NCBI GenBank assembly: GCA_002968845.1
Contig: PVBG01000005.1
Coordinates: 124,001-188,000 of the forward strand
DNA: 64,000 nt
Source of the DNA: Neorhizobium tomejilense
Lineage (GTDB): Bacteria > Pseudomonadota > Alphaproteobacteria > Rhizobiales > Rhizobiaceae
Direction of reading: 5' to 3'
In this document: positions 1 to 9,387 of the stretch, piece by piece
Position numbering within the stretch: the stretch's first letter is position 1
Layout: the number at the start of each line of letters is the position of its first letter
The notes under the pieces: generated by a model
The model's input: the letters and a program-made list of their open reading frames with translations, nothing else
What the model was told of the DNA's origin: nothing
Databases searched by the model: none
Made by a program: the position numbers and the translations under genes

Positions 1-918
1 CTGGTCCTTGCGGCGGGAGCCGTGCAGGAAACCCTTGCCGCCCTTGATCGAATAAAGCGGCATGTAGTCGGGAAGCTGCGTATCCAGGAGAACCTGGTTG
101 CGCATGTTGTCGAGGATGAAGAACTTGCCGCCGGCTTCGACCGAAAGAACGGCGTGGTAGAAGTGCCGCTTCTGGTCGAACAGGACGACAATCGACATCT
201 GGTCGGGGTCGATGCCTTCCGCGCGAAGTGCCGCCATCTTGAGGATCGCGAAATCTTCGCAGTCGCCCTGCTGCTGGCTCAGCGTTTCCCGGGGCGTGCT
301 CCAACGGTCGGTAACCTTGTAGGCGTCCTGGTCGGTGCGGTAGCGAATGGACTGGTTCACCGCGGCATTGACGGCGTTGAGCTTGTCGCGGATCGATGAT
401 TGCGACGTGTTCAGGCCGACGAGCTGGATGGCGGCGAAGGCCGGGCTGCAGCCCTTGCCGTTGCATTTCACCGCTGTGCCGCTGTCCATTTCTTCGAGGG
501 CGGGCGCGAGCTTCTTCAAGGCGGCAAGCCGCTTGAAGGGGATGGCGACCGTATCGAACACGGCGCCGTTGGGCGCTGTCGGCTCTACGCGCTTGGATGG
601 AGATAGGTCGGTCGGCTTGATCGCGACCTCGATTACGTTCGCAGGTCTTGCCGCGGGCAGAGCGATCGTCGAGCCGAGCTGGCTGAATATCTGAAATGCT
701 GCGGCAACCTGTACGTTCCGGAACGCGAGCGAAGCCATGATGGAGAGCGGCGTCGGAAGATGTTCCAGGATATGAGTTCCGATAACCGCCGCGCCGGCTC
801 CAGTATTGGTCGGAAACTGTTGGTTTGCGATTGGAGCAGAGACTGCTGCGGAAGCAATGAATGGTAACGTGAGAGCTGTAGCGATTGCGACTTTCAGGGT
901 ATTCTTCTTATTCGCCAT
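1..918 (-). CDS. Transglutaminase-like cysteine peptidase (BTLCP family), 3' end outside window
   Basis: An open frame on the minus strand starts at an ATG at 918, behind GGGAGAT, and runs 306 codons off the left edge, so the C-terminus is missing. The N-terminus (MANKKNTLKVAIATALTLP, then ASAAVSAP) is a Sec signal peptide. Around residues 215-222 it has the motif QQGDCEDFA, the catalytic Cys context of bacterial transglutaminase-like cysteine peptidases. A His follows in KRHFYHAVLSV and an Asp in FFILDN, completing the Cys-His-Asp triad. The product is probably periplasmic. Members in other bacteria cleave surface adhesins or biofilm proteins (family knowledge); the target here is unknown. 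It sits next to polysaccharide genes but is divergent from the following lipoprotein gene. Confidence 0.85.
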   Translation of the reverse strand, partial: MANKKNTLKVAIATALTLPFIASAAVSAPIANQQFPTNTGAGAAVIGTHILEHLPTPLSIMASLAFRNVQVAAAFQIFSQLGSTIALPAARPANVIEVAIKPTDLSPSKRVEPTAPNGAVFDTVAIPFKRLAALKKLAPALEEMDSGTAVKCNGKGCSPAFAAIQLVGLNTSQSSIRDKLNAVNAAVNQSIRYRTDQDAYKVTDRWSTPRETLSQQQGDCEDFAILKMAALRAEGIDPDQMSIVVLFDQKRHFYHAVLSVEAGGKFFILDNMRNQVLLDTQLPDYMPLYSIKGGKGFLHGSRRKDQ

Positions 919-1180
919 TTTTTATCTCCCTTGATAGAGAGATGCTAGCAAATGCTGCTGAATTTCTGGTTTTTGAAGATAGATAATCTATAAATAAGTT
1001 ATTTGAGATAAAACGTATAAAATTTTATATTTCCGCGTGGGTGCTTGTTAATGATTTTTGTCTGGGATAGCATGGCGTTGCCACAACCAAGAAGGCCGCA
1101 GAGTGGTCCAGGAAATGCCCCAAGGACGTTCGTTTTTTAACCCTTCAGATCTCGCCGACGTTGCTCATAAAGCCTTCCGG

Positions 1181-2335
1181 ATGACGACGCGCCTGCGTCC
1201 GATACGCATATCGCTGCTGGGTTTGTTGGCCGTCGCCATCCTGTCCGGATGTGAGTCCTCGTCCGTTGCCGACAAGGTTCTCGACGACAAGGCGCTGAAG
1301 CCGCCGCCATCCGTGGTCGAGGAAACGTTCGGGCGCGGCTCGACGGAAGTCACCGTGCTTCTCACCAAGGCGCCGAACGGCACCTATGAGGGTACCGCGC
1401 GCGACATACGTGACGGTGCGGCACTTGCCATCGGCGAACTTGACGATGCCAGCGTCATGAAGATCAAGGTGATCGACGTCGCGGAGGGGCCGGCTGCGGT
1501 GGCTCCGGCGCTCGCCGCTGCAAGAGCACGCAATTCCGGTCTGCTGATCAGCTATGCGCCGCAGGCGACGACGGCGGCGATTGCTGCCATTCCGGCCGAT
1601 CAGCGCCCGCCGCTGATCAATCTTTCAAGCCCCGTGGCCGGCGCGAACGTCTTCAATTTCGGGTTCGACGAGGTGGCGAGCGTTGCACGGGGCGTGCGCC
1701 CGGTGATCACTTCCGGCCATAAGAGAGTTGTCGTCCTGGCGCCCAACGGCATAGCCGGGGTCGACGAGGAACGTCTGAGATCCGCGGTCGGCCAGGCCGG
1801 CGGCGCGCTGATCGGCGTGGTCCGTTATGATCCAGCCGCGCCGCTTGGCGACCTGCTTACCCGCAACAAGGTCCTGCTCGATGATGCGGGTGCCGTGGTG
1901 CTGATGGGGGACTCGCCAGCGGTCGGAACCATCCTCAAGAGTGTGAGGGCGTCTTTCGCCAAGCTGGCCGTGGTCGGAACCAGCCACTGGCCAATAGAGC
2001 TTTATGCCGATCCGGCTGCCGCCAATGTCATTATCGCTGCGGCCGATCCGGACGCCTCGCTGTTGATCGGCGAGCGATATCGCCGCTTCAACAAGCGTTC
2101 GCTCTCGGTCTATGCCGCGGAGGGTTACGACAGTATCGCGGTCGCTGCCGGCATCGTCCGAGGCAAGGGTGCAACGGCGCTGACACCGGAAGCGCTGACG
2201 ACGAAGACGGGATTTCGAGGCGTGACGGGCCTGTTCCGTTTCACGCCAAGCGGAATGGCGGAGCGCAAGATCGGGCTTTACAAGGTCGACGGCGGCCGGC
2301 TGGTGGCCATCGAGCCGAAGGCGGTCAGCTTCTGA
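1181..2335 (+). CDS. Lipoprotein with type-1 periplasmic binding fold (penicillin-binding protein activator / ABC substrate-binding-like)
   Basis: The protein has 384 residues if it starts at the ATG at 1181. That start puts a lipoprotein signal at the N-terminus (MTTRLRPIRISLLGLLAVAI, then LSGC lipobox). The frame is open back to a TTG at 1058, but that would bury the signal. The mature part alternates beta strands and helices as in Leu/Ile/Val-binding or LpoA-like proteins (VTVLLTKAPNGTYEG near the start, RVVVLAPNG mid-protein, GYDSIAVAAG late). This fold is used by lipoproteins that activate peptidoglycan synthases and by amino-acid ABC transporters. No transporter genes adjoin it, which favours a PBP-activator or orphan sensing role. 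The exact ligand or partner cannot be told. Confidence 0.75.
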   Translation: MTTRLRPIRISLLGLLAVAILSGCESSSVADKVLDDKALKPPPSVVEETFGRGSTEVTVLLTKAPNGTYEGTARDIRDGAALAIGELDDASVMKIKVIDVAEGPAAVAPALAAARARNSGLLISYAPQATTAAIAAIPADQRPPLINLSSPVAGANVFNFGFDEVASVARGVRPVITSGHKRVVVLAPNGIAGVDEERLRSAVGQAGGALIGVVRYDPAAPLGDLLTRNKVLLDDAGAVVLMGDSPAVGTILKSVRASFAKLAVVGTSHWPIELYADPAAANVIIAAADPDASLLIGERYRRFNKRSLSVYAAEGYDSIAVAAGIVRGKGATALTPEALTTKTGFRGVTGLFRFTPSGMAERKIGLYKVDGGRLVAIEPKAVSF

Positions 2336-2525
2336 CCGGATTTGACGCACCTGGTACCGGCGCCAGATATCGCCCATCCGGGAGCAAATCCTCAATCTGC
2401 CGGTCGATACGAAAAAGGAGTTCGGCTTCTCCTGTCTTTTGGTGAGCGGCGACCTTTCGGGTGTGGGCTATTTCCCGGACACTGCGGGTCGAATATTGTC
2501 CAACGGAAAGACCGGGAGATTTTAC

Positions 2526-3587
2526 ATGGTTGATTATCGCTATCTGGGCCGCAGCGCCCTCAAGGTTTCGCCGCTGACACTGGGGGCCATGATGTTCGGC
2601 AACCAGACGCCGGACGACGTGGCGTTGCGCATCATCGACAAGGCGCGCGACCAGGGGATCAATTTTATCGATACCGCCGACGTCTACCACGACGGCAAGT
2701 CGGAGGAGGTCGTCGGGCGCGGCATCAAGGCTCATCGCGACGACTGGGTTGTGGCGACGAAGTTCGTCAATTTCCACAATAACAAACCCAACCAGGGCGG
2801 CCATTCGCGCAAATGGGTCTTCCAGACGGTCGAGAACTCGCTGCGCAATCTGGGTACCGATTATATCGACATCCTCTATTTCCACCGGTCCGTTTTCGAT
2901 GCGCCCCTGGATGAGCCGATGCGGGCCATCGCCGACCTGATCAAGGCCGGCAAGCTGCGTTACTTCGGCGTTTCGAATTTCCGCGGCTGGCGTATCGCCG
3001 AGGTATCCCACCTCGCCGACCAGCTGGGAATCGACAGGCCGGTCGCCAGCCAGCCGCTCTACAACATCGTCAACCGCACGGCGGAAGCCGAGCAACTGCC
3101 GGCCGCTGCCGCTTATGGTGTCGGCGTGGTTTCCTACAGTCCGCTCGCGCGCGGCATCCTCACCGGCAAGTACAATGTCGGGGAGGCGCCAGCCGCCGAT
3201 ACGCGTGCCGGACGGGGGGACAAGCGCATGCATGACGTGGAGTTTCGCGAGGAATCGATCGCGATCGCCAGGCAGATCGCGGAGCACGCACAAGCGAAGG
3301 GGATTGCGGCTGCGGATTTTGCGCTCGCCTGGGTGCTCAACAACCAGCTCGTCACATCGGCGATTGCCGGCCCGCGCACCGAGGAGCATTGGGACGGTTA
3401 TGTCCGCGCGCTGGAGGTCAAGCTGGACGCAGAGGACGAGGCGCTGGTCGATCGTCTGGTCGCAACCGGCCATCCGTCGACGCCCGGCTTCACCGATCCG
3501 GCTCACCCGGTCGAGGGCCGCGTTGCCCGTTCGGCAAGTGGGTCGGCGCCGGTCGCTCCACTCACGCGCTCGCAAAGCGTCGCCTAG
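2526..3587 (+). CDS. Aldo/keto reductase
   Basis: This 353-residue NAD(P)H-dependent aldo/keto reductase starts at the ATG at 2526 behind CCGGGAG. It begins MVDYRYLGRSALKVSPLTLG, the classic family opening. The catalytic tetrad is visible: Asp and Tyr in FIDTADVYHDG (about residues 45-55), Lys in VVATKFVN and His in DILYFHRSV. It ends in a non-conserved Ser/Ala-rich tail of about 25 residues. The open frame extends upstream to 2439, but that part does not resemble the family. The substrate is unknown. It lies 164 bp before the GMC oxidoreductase gene on the same strand; both are redox enzymes next to a polysaccharide cluster, but no shared pathway is shown. Confidence 0.9.
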   Translation: MVDYRYLGRSALKVSPLTLGAMMFGNQTPDDVALRIIDKARDQGINFIDTADVYHDGKSEEVVGRGIKAHRDDWVVATKFVNFHNNKPNQGGHSRKWVFQTVENSLRNLGTDYIDILYFHRSVFDAPLDEPMRAIADLIKAGKLRYFGVSNFRGWRIAEVSHLADQLGIDRPVASQPLYNIVNRTAEAEQLPAAAAYGVGVVSYSPLARGILTGKYNVGEAPAADTRAGRGDKRMHDVEFREESIAIARQIAEHAQAKGIAAADFALAWVLNNQLVTSAIAGPRTEEHWDGYVRALEVKLDAEDEALVDRLVATGHPSTPGFTDPAHPVEGRVARSASGSAPVAPLTRSQSVA

Positions 3588-3751
3588 CCGATACAGGCGA
3601 TCAGGAACCTCGGTTTCGGGGCTCCATAACTCAAGCATCAGCGCTCGATATCGGAAGCCGAGAATTCCCAGAGCTCATCCGAATGGGCGGTTCCATTTCT
3701 GCAGGCCTGCTCTATCTGCTGGTGATCCGGGGTTCTCTCTCAAAGGCATAC

Positions 3752-5362
3752 ATGACTTCAGCAGATTCTGAGACGGAAACGACGGATGTCTGCATCGTCG
3801 GCGCAGGCCCCGTCGGGTTGGCACTCGCTCTGAAGCTGGAGAAACTCGGGCTCACTGTAACCCTGCTCGAAATGGGCGCAGGCGGCGCGGCGGAAGACGC
3901 CGGTGCCGGCGAGATCGAATTCACCAACGGCCATCATGCTCCTTCGATGGCGATGTCCCGTCCGGGCATCGGTGGTGCGTCGGCGCTCTGGGGCGGCCGG
4001 TGCGTCGCTTTCGACGAACTGGATTTCGAGGTGCGGGATCATGTGCCGTTTTCCGGTTGGCCGATTTCCCACGAGGAGCTTCGCCACCACTATCCGGAGG
4101 CGCTGACATTCCTCAACTGTAATGCCGACGAGCCTCCCTTCGAGCCGGTCGGCGTCTCGGGCAATTGGATCGATACGAACGCGCTGGAGCGCTGGAGCCG
4201 ATCTCCGGATCTCGGGCCGATTTACGGGGAGAGGCTCAAGGCTTCCAGGCGTATTCGTCTCCTGAACGCGACCGTCGCCGGCATCACGCTCGATGCTGCC
4301 GGCGCGCATGTCGAAAGTCTCACGGCCTACAGCGCCGGGCAGGAAAGCCAGATCACGGCAAGAACTTTCGTCCTCGCCGGAGGAGGGCTGGAAAATGCCC
4401 GCCTGCTGCTCGCCCTGCGGGAGAGGCGGCCGGAGGCATTGGGCGCTCCCGACGGTCCGCTTGGCCGCTTCTACCAGGGGCACCTCACCGGCTACATTGC
4501 CGTGCTGCAATTCGACAAGCCAAGGCTCGCGAGCCACTTCGCCTTCAATATCGACGACGAAAACTATATCTTCCGTCGCAGGCTGCAGATCACGCCGGCG
4601 GTCCAGGCGGAGGAAAAGCTTCTCAACTGCGTCTTCTGGATCGACGCGATTTCGGTTGCCGATCCCGCGCATGGCTCGGGTGCGCTATCGCTCATCTATC
4701 TGTTCCTGAAGATGTTCGGTCTCTACCGCCGCCTCTCGAACGGCCTGGCGCCGACGGCCAGGGGACCTGAGAATATCGACCGCCAACAGCATTGGCGGAA
4801 TATCCGCACCGATCGCCGGACGGCATTCCATCTGTTCGGATCGGTTCTCAACATGCTGGAGCGACGCATCGAACCGTGGCGCACGCTCATCAATCCGAAA
4901 GGCCGCTATCTGCTTCGCTACCATGCCGAACAGGTGCCCAATCCGGAAAGCCGGGTCTACCTGCAGCCTCAGGGCGGAGCGGGCACCCAGGCTGGTCTCG
5001 TCGTCGACTATCAAGTGACCGAACAGGACTTGAGTTCGGTCCTGAAATCGCACGAGATTCTCGATATGTGGTTACGCCGAACGGGGCTTGGCCGATTGGA
5101 ATATCTGCATGACGCTCACCAGCGGCGGCAGGCGGTGTTGAGCCAGGCATTCGACGGCTATCACCAGATCGGCCTCAGCCGCATGTCCGGCAACCCTGAC
5201 GATGGCGTGACGGATGCCGATTGCCGCGTCCATGGCATCGGCAATCTTTATCTTGCCGGCAGCGGCCTGTTCCCGACCGGAGGCCATGCCAACCCGACAT
5301 TGCCGGCCGTCGCGCTGGCGCTCCGACTCGCCGAACACCTTTCCGAAAAGCTCAGGCGATGA
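3752..5362 (+). CDS. GMC-family FAD-dependent oxidoreductase
   Basis: The protein has 536 residues from the ATG at 3752. A Rossmann FAD motif comes first (VCIVGAGPVGLALALKLEK, about residues 12-30), followed by an acidic residue at the end of strand two (VTLLEMG). The C-terminal GMC signature is GSGLFPTGGHANPTLPAVAL near residues 505-525. Family members oxidise alcohols or sugar hydroxyls. The substrate here is unknown, though the position beside exoQ makes a sugar conceivable. An in-frame ATG at 3683 would add 23 hydrophobic residues; it is not excluded but lacks family support. The 3' end overlaps that of convergent exoQ by 11 bp. Confidence 0.85.
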   Translation: MTSADSETETTDVCIVGAGPVGLALALKLEKLGLTVTLLEMGAGGAAEDAGAGEIEFTNGHHAPSMAMSRPGIGGASALWGGRCVAFDELDFEVRDHVPFSGWPISHEELRHHYPEALTFLNCNADEPPFEPVGVSGNWIDTNALERWSRSPDLGPIYGERLKASRRIRLLNATVAGITLDAAGAHVESLTAYSAGQESQITARTFVLAGGGLENARLLLALRERRPEALGAPDGPLGRFYQGHLTGYIAVLQFDKPRLASHFAFNIDDENYIFRRRLQITPAVQAEEKLLNCVFWIDAISVADPAHGSGALSLIYLFLKMFGLYRRLSNGLAPTARGPENIDRQQHWRNIRTDRRTAFHLFGSVLNMLERRIEPWRTLINPKGRYLLRYHAEQVPNPESRVYLQPQGGAGTQAGLVVDYQVTEQDLSSVLKSHEILDMWLRRTGLGRLEYLHDAHQRRQAVLSQAFDGYHQIGLSRMSGNPDDGVTDADCRVHGIGNLYLAGSGLFPTGGHANPTLPAVALALRLAEHLSEKLRR

Positions 5363-6611
5363 TGGTCCGCCGGGGTCTGGAGGGGTAGGTCAATGCGGCG
5401 GACTTCTGGCGAAGGGTCAGCCTGCCGGCGGCGTAGAACATCAGGAACGAGCCGATCTGGTAGGGGAAAAGCACGTCGACCTCCACAAAGGCCCGAATCA
5501 ACAACAGAACGCTCAGCGCACATAACAGCGTCGATCCGGAATCGCGGTTGCGGCTCAGCATCGCGCTCAGATGGCCGAAGACATTCGTCAGCATGATCAT
5601 GCAGAGCAGGGCGAGCCCGACGAGGCCGGTTTCGACGGCGACCTCGATGAACGTGTTGTGGAAATGGAACCCGCTGCGGGCGGTGATGAAGAAGTCGTCC
5701 CACAGCCTCTCGGCATCGGCGAAGCCAGGAACCCAGTAACCCTGATAACCGGTGCCCAGAATCGGGTTTTCGCGTATCGCCTCGATCCCCTGCTGCCAGA
5801 GATAGGTCCGTCCCGTCAGCGTCGAATCCTTGCCGAATATGCCGAGGACCATGTCGATGGCGCCGATCTGGAGCGCCCCGACTATCGCGACCACTCCAAT
5901 CACCACCAGTGCGGCGACCAGCAGCTTGCGGTGATTGGGGGAAAGATGGGCGACCGGCATGTAACCGACGCAAAGCGCCAGAACGCCGGCGGTGGTGATG
6001 GCGGAGGTCGCCGATTGAGAGGCGAGAAGGCAATAGGCGCTCAAAAGGCCGACGCCGCCCGAGGCGATCAACCAGAGACCTTTCTGCCGCCAGATGAGCA
6101 GATAGGATGCCGCGAAGAAAAGGCCGAGCGAGGCGTAGAAGCCGAGCTGGTTCTTCGAGGAGAAGGCGCCGACGAAACTGTAGCTGCCGTCGATCGCGTC
6201 GTAGAGGTAGGTTCCGAACAGCATGGAAAACAGGAGCACGATCGCCGTGCCGACGATCGCGCCGCGGGTCAATGTCAGCACGCTGATCGTGCGCATGGCG
6301 ATCAGCGCGCAGACCACATGCGTCAGGTATTGTATCGCGGTGCGCAGCGAGATGCCGAAAGCCGGCGACCAGAAGGCGGAAATGAAGCAGAACAGCGCAA
6401 ACCCGAATATCCAGAGATATTTGAGGTAGTTGCCGAGCGCCCGCCGATAATCGGCGAGCAGCAGCAGGAACCAGACGCCGTAATAAGCGAGGATCGAAAT
6501 CTGCCCGAACCGGCTCGAATAGGCGAACACGAAGAAGGACAGCGCGACCGCAGCCACGCCGTAGACTTCATTGCGAGCCGGATCGATCAGCGCAGATTTG
6601 GCAATCCTCAT
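5352..6611 (-). CDS. exoQ: O-antigen ligase/polymerase-like membrane protein ExoQ (succinoglycan polymerisation)
   Basis: This is a 419-residue polytopic inner-membrane protein with about ten hydrophobic segments and a periplasmic loop containing DSTLTGRTYLWQQGIEAIRE and ILGTGYQGYW. That loop is typical of Wzy_C/O-antigen ligase-type polymerases. In S. meliloti ExoQ acts with ExoP and ExoT to build high-molecular-weight succinoglycan. It is the last gene of the exoY-exoF-exoQ run on the minus strand; the ExoF stop is 7 bp upstream of its ATG, so they are surely co-transcribed. The order Y-F-Q matches S. meliloti, where exoZ and exoB follow. Here a convergent GMC oxidoreductase gene comes instead. 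Confidence 0.9.
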   Translation of the reverse strand: MRIAKSALIDPARNEVYGVAAVALSFFVFAYSSRFGQISILAYYGVWFLLLLADYRRALGNYLKYLWIFGFALFCFISAFWSPAFGISLRTAIQYLTHVVCALIAMRTISVLTLTRGAIVGTAIVLLFSMLFGTYLYDAIDGSYSFVGAFSSKNQLGFYASLGLFFAASYLLIWRQKGLWLIASGGVGLLSAYCLLASQSATSAITTAGVLALCVGYMPVAHLSPNHRKLLVAALVVIGVVAIVGALQIGAIDMVLGIFGKDSTLTGRTYLWQQGIEAIRENPILGTGYQGYWVPGFADAERLWDDFFITARSGFHFHNTFIEVAVETGLVGLALLCMIMLTNVFGHLSAMLSRNRDSGSTLLCALSVLLLIRAFVEVDVLFPYQIGSFLMFYAAGRLTLRQKSAALTYPSRPRRTIIA

Positions 6612-6618
6612 GCGATCC

Positions 6619-7875
6619 TCATTGCATCAGGAGCTCGGCGGTGACCTTGACGACGTCGCCGGGCATAAGCTTGTCGTTTTCGCCGACGACAACCTCTTTC
6701 GGCCCCTGACCTTCGTCCCGCACCACGGTGTATTTGATGGTGGCAGACTTACCCGAAGGGTCGAATTTCAACGCCTCGGCCGACTGAGCCACCGCTTCCG
6801 ACATCAGCTCGCGGCTGGTGCCGAGCTGCAGACCGAGCTTTTCGAGTTCGGCATCGGTGTTCTGCAGTTCCTGGGCGCGCTGGGCCTCCCAGTCGTTGCG
6901 TAGGTTGATCTCGTCCTGGTTCGCCTTGTTGATATCCTGCTTGGCGCGAAGGGTGGAGGTGTCGATATCGAGGAGGTTGCCTTCGATAGTCGCCGCTCTT
7001 TCCTCGGCGGTGATGCGGCGGCTGGATGTCGCCAGCCCCTGTTCGGTCAGCTTCGCCATCTTTTCGCGATCCTCGCTGACGAGCTGCAGCTGCCGCTTCT
7101 GCGTCTCGGTCTTCTGGCTGAGCGACTGGACCTCGTTTTCGAGCAGCGTGCGCAGGTCGCCGAGCGCCTTCAGCTGAAGTTCGTAACGGTCGCGACGCGA
7201 TTTCATCAGCGACGCTTCGCTGGCGATCAGTTTTTCGGCGTTGCTGACGTCCTTGAGTTCCGGAGGGACTTTCAGGTCGGTAGCGCCGGCGACTTCCGCC
7301 AGCAGCCGTGCACGGCGGGCGAGAAGCCGGGCGCGCTCGGAATCGTAGACGGAGGCGTCGCCGCGGGCATTGATGAAATCGCGGGCGAAACGTTGGCCCG
7401 AATCGGACCGGAGAAGGCCGCCGGCGAGGCTGATGGCCTTCAGCACGGTGAGGTTGGGTGTATAGGGATATTCGCCCGGCGTATGCACGTCGCCGGCCAG
7501 GAAAACCGGCCGGAACTGGGCGATTTCCACGGAAGCCGACGGCAGGTTGCGCAACGCGAATTTGCCGCGCAACTCCTCGCCGATGGTTTTCGCCACCTCG
7601 CCCGCGGTCTTGCCGGCCGCCGGGAGGTCGCCGATGAAGGGAAGCGAGAGCGACCCGGTCGGCCCGATGGTATAGTCGCCGCTCACAGCATCCCAGTTGC
7701 GGATCGTGCCGTCGGCCGGCTGCCACTCCGCGACGCGGACGCGCAGCTTGTCCATCACGCCGAGGCGATAGCCGACCTCGTCCGCAGTCGCGCTACCGGC
7801 CAGAGCGACTGTGATCGCACCGGCCAGAAAACATAAAGCACGCAGGCCCCTCGCGGAGGCGGTTTGTGTCTGCAT
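6619..7875 (-). CDS. exoF: Polysaccharide export/biosynthesis protein ExoF
   Basis: The protein has 418 residues. The ATG at 7875 sits behind AAGGAAAAATCC; a TTG at 7890 would overlap this ribosome binding site. A signal peptide (ALCFLAGAITVALAGSATA) leads into a Poly_export/SLBB domain (LGVMDKLRVRVAEWQPADG, then LSLPFIGDLPAAGKTAGEVA). A long coiled-coil runs from about residues 190 to 360 (rich in E, K, Q, L heptads), and a second beta-grasp part is near the end (GENDKLMPGDVVKV). ExoF in S. meliloti is needed with ExoY for the first step, transfer of galactose-1-phosphate to the lipid carrier. The Wza-like export domain implies a periplasmic role. It lies between exoY and exoQ in one operon. 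Confidence 0.92.
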   Translation of the reverse strand: MQTQTASARGLRALCFLAGAITVALAGSATADEVGYRLGVMDKLRVRVAEWQPADGTIRNWDAVSGDYTIGPTGSLSLPFIGDLPAAGKTAGEVAKTIGEELRGKFALRNLPSASVEIAQFRPVFLAGDVHTPGEYPYTPNLTVLKAISLAGGLLRSDSGQRFARDFINARGDASVYDSERARLLARRARLLAEVAGATDLKVPPELKDVSNAEKLIASEASLMKSRRDRYELQLKALGDLRTLLENEVQSLSQKTETQKRQLQLVSEDREKMAKLTEQGLATSSRRITAEERAATIEGNLLDIDTSTLRAKQDINKANQDEINLRNDWEAQRAQELQNTDAELEKLGLQLGTSRELMSEAVAQSAEALKFDPSGKSATIKYTVVRDEGQGPKEVVVGENDKLMPGDVVKVTAELLMQ

Positions 7876-7977
7876 GGATTTTTCCTTCAAAAGGCGCGGA
7901 ATCAGGTCCGCGCTCGAAGCCCGCCAAAATCGCCGATCCCGTCAAGGGGCCGACGCCTCAGCAGAGGGAATGGATGA

Positions 7978-8658
7978 TCAGTAACTGCCGCGCGCCATGC
8001 AGACGGCGGGGATCGTTTTCACGATGATGGCGACATCACCGATGAGCGACCAGTTCTGGACGTATTGGGTGTCGAACGCGATACGGGTGTCATAGGAAAC
8101 GTCATTGCGGCCGCTGATCTGCCAAAGCCCGGTGAGGCCCGGGCGCGTGCTCAGGTAGTAGGCTGCAAAGCTGTCGTAAAGGTTCAGTTCCTCGTCGACC
8201 ACGGGGCGAGGGCCGACAACGCTCATTTCACCCCGCAGAATGTTGAGAAGCTGCGGAAGCTCGTCGAGGCTGAGCTTGCGCAGCACGGTGCCGACAACCG
8301 TCACGCGGGGGTCGACCTTGAGTTTGCGCGTCGCTCGCCATTCCTCCGCGGCTTGCGGATTGGCTTTCAGGTGGTTTCGCAGGACTTCATCGCCATTTAC
8401 GGCCATCGTGCGGAACTTGAGGCATTTGAAGATGCGGCCGTTATGGCCGATCCGAGGATGGCCATAAAGAATAGGGCCATGGTCGGTAAACTTCACCAAC
8501 GCCGCGATCATCAGGAAGATGGGACTGAACAGGATGAGGGCTAGGGCGGCGGCGGTGATATCGAAACTTCGTTTTGCCAAGCCCCCGGTTGGGAGAGTCA
8601 TGCGGGCTTGGTCTGACGTTGAGAACGGCGAACCTGCCGAACGTGTCGCTGACTTCAT
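7978..8658 (-). CDS. exoY: Undecaprenyl-phosphate galactose phosphotransferase ExoY (succinoglycan initiation)
   Basis: This 226-residue polyprenyl-phosphate hexose-1-phosphate transferase has one membrane segment near residues 30-52 (ITAAALALILFSPIFLMIAA). The cytoplasmic catalytic domain shows CLKFRTM, GEMSVVGPRPV and STRPGLTGLWQISGRND. It commits UDP-galactose to succinoglycan by making the lipid-linked galactose. It heads the minus-strand exoY-exoF-exoQ operon. The 729-bp region before it separates it from divergent exoX, whose product is known in S. meliloti to antagonise ExoY. The gene is short for WcaJ-type initiators because it has a single membrane segment, as ExoY homologues do. Confidence 0.95.
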   Translation of the reverse strand: MKSATRSAGSPFSTSDQARMTLPTGGLAKRSFDITAAALALILFSPIFLMIAALVKFTDHGPILYGHPRIGHNGRIFKCLKFRTMAVNGDEVLRNHLKANPQAAEEWRATRKLKVDPRVTVVGTVLRKLSLDELPQLLNILRGEMSVVGPRPVVDEELNLYDSFAAYYLSTRPGLTGLWQISGRNDVSYDTRIAFDTQYVQNWSLIGDVAIIVKTIPAVCMARGSY

Positions 8659-9387
8659 AGAGTGAACTCCACTTAGGTTTTGCGATAGTCGGTGCCATTA
8701 CGGCGCGTCATTGAGCGTTAATGTGATAATAAGTCTGTGTTCGCAATTTGATGAAGATCAAACTTTTCCGTCAACCGCCTCGGGCAGGGGGTGGGGGGTG
8801 ATCCCCAACCCGCGATTGGGCGGGAACAACTTGGGAGATATACGCCAAAAGTACAGTCAATACTGTAGAAGGCGTGTAAAATTGGCCATGTAGCCAATAT
8901 TAGCAGCTTGGGCCAAACTTATCCCCGCGTTCTCTCCTGTCGGTCGTCTAGTCATAAAACGGGCAGCTTCTTGGCGATGGGGACCAAAGTAGCTTTCGTC
9001 TGGGACCAAAGGCCCACTCCTGTTGCGTCGCAATACAATGCTGCAACGCAACAATGGTTGGCGGGTTCGCGTGAGCTTTGTAACAAAAGTTGATCGGGTT
9101 TGACGGGAGTTGAGAGAACTGGCCGCGGATTTCATTCCAACCGGGTCGAATGCGGGCGAAAATGTGGCAAAACCGAGGCCTGAGCGCTTGTGGTACTGAG
9201 ATAAAGATCGATCCATTGCCTGCAGTATTTATCGGGAACCTCGAGGACCTTACGAAAGTTTCACCAATAGCTGGCACTATCGGGATCGGAAAACTTGAAT
9301 CCTCTCCGCCAGACTCATATGGTTGTTTTATCGGGAGAGGAGCCTGAAAAGCCTAGAGCGGAACATTTATGTTCGGGAGGAAGGATC
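8659..9387. promoter_or_regulatory. exoY-exoX divergent regulatory region (729 bp, no convincing protein gene)
   Basis: No open frame here has both a ribosome binding site and family resemblance. The region is AT-richer than its neighbours and holds several ordered elements. These are a nested dyad (ACGCC...TACAGT-CAAT-ACTGTA...GGCGT, 8843-8875), a dyad ATTGGC-N6-GCCAAT (8881-8898), a direct repeat GGGACCAAAG at 8980-8989 and 9002-9011 spaced 22 bp, and two TGTTGC-N3-GCAACA-type dyads (9021-9035 and 9039-9053). It must contain the promoters of exoY and exoX. No single -35/-10 pair stands out enough to call. Confidence 0.65.
9021..9053. promoter_or_regulatory. Two adjacent TGTTGC-N3-GCAACA-type operator candidates between exoY and exoX
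   Basis: TGTTGCGTCGCAATA lies at 9021-9035 and TGCTGCAACGCAACA (reverse complement TGTTGCGTTGCAGCA) at 9039-9053. Their centres are 18 bp apart. The same 15-bp dyad recurs before exoU and exoH. TGC-rich half-sites with a 3-bp spacer recall, from memory, the PhaR/AniA sites that control polyhydroxyalkanoate genes in alphaproteobacteria. The identity of the binding protein is an inference. Confidence 0.5.
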
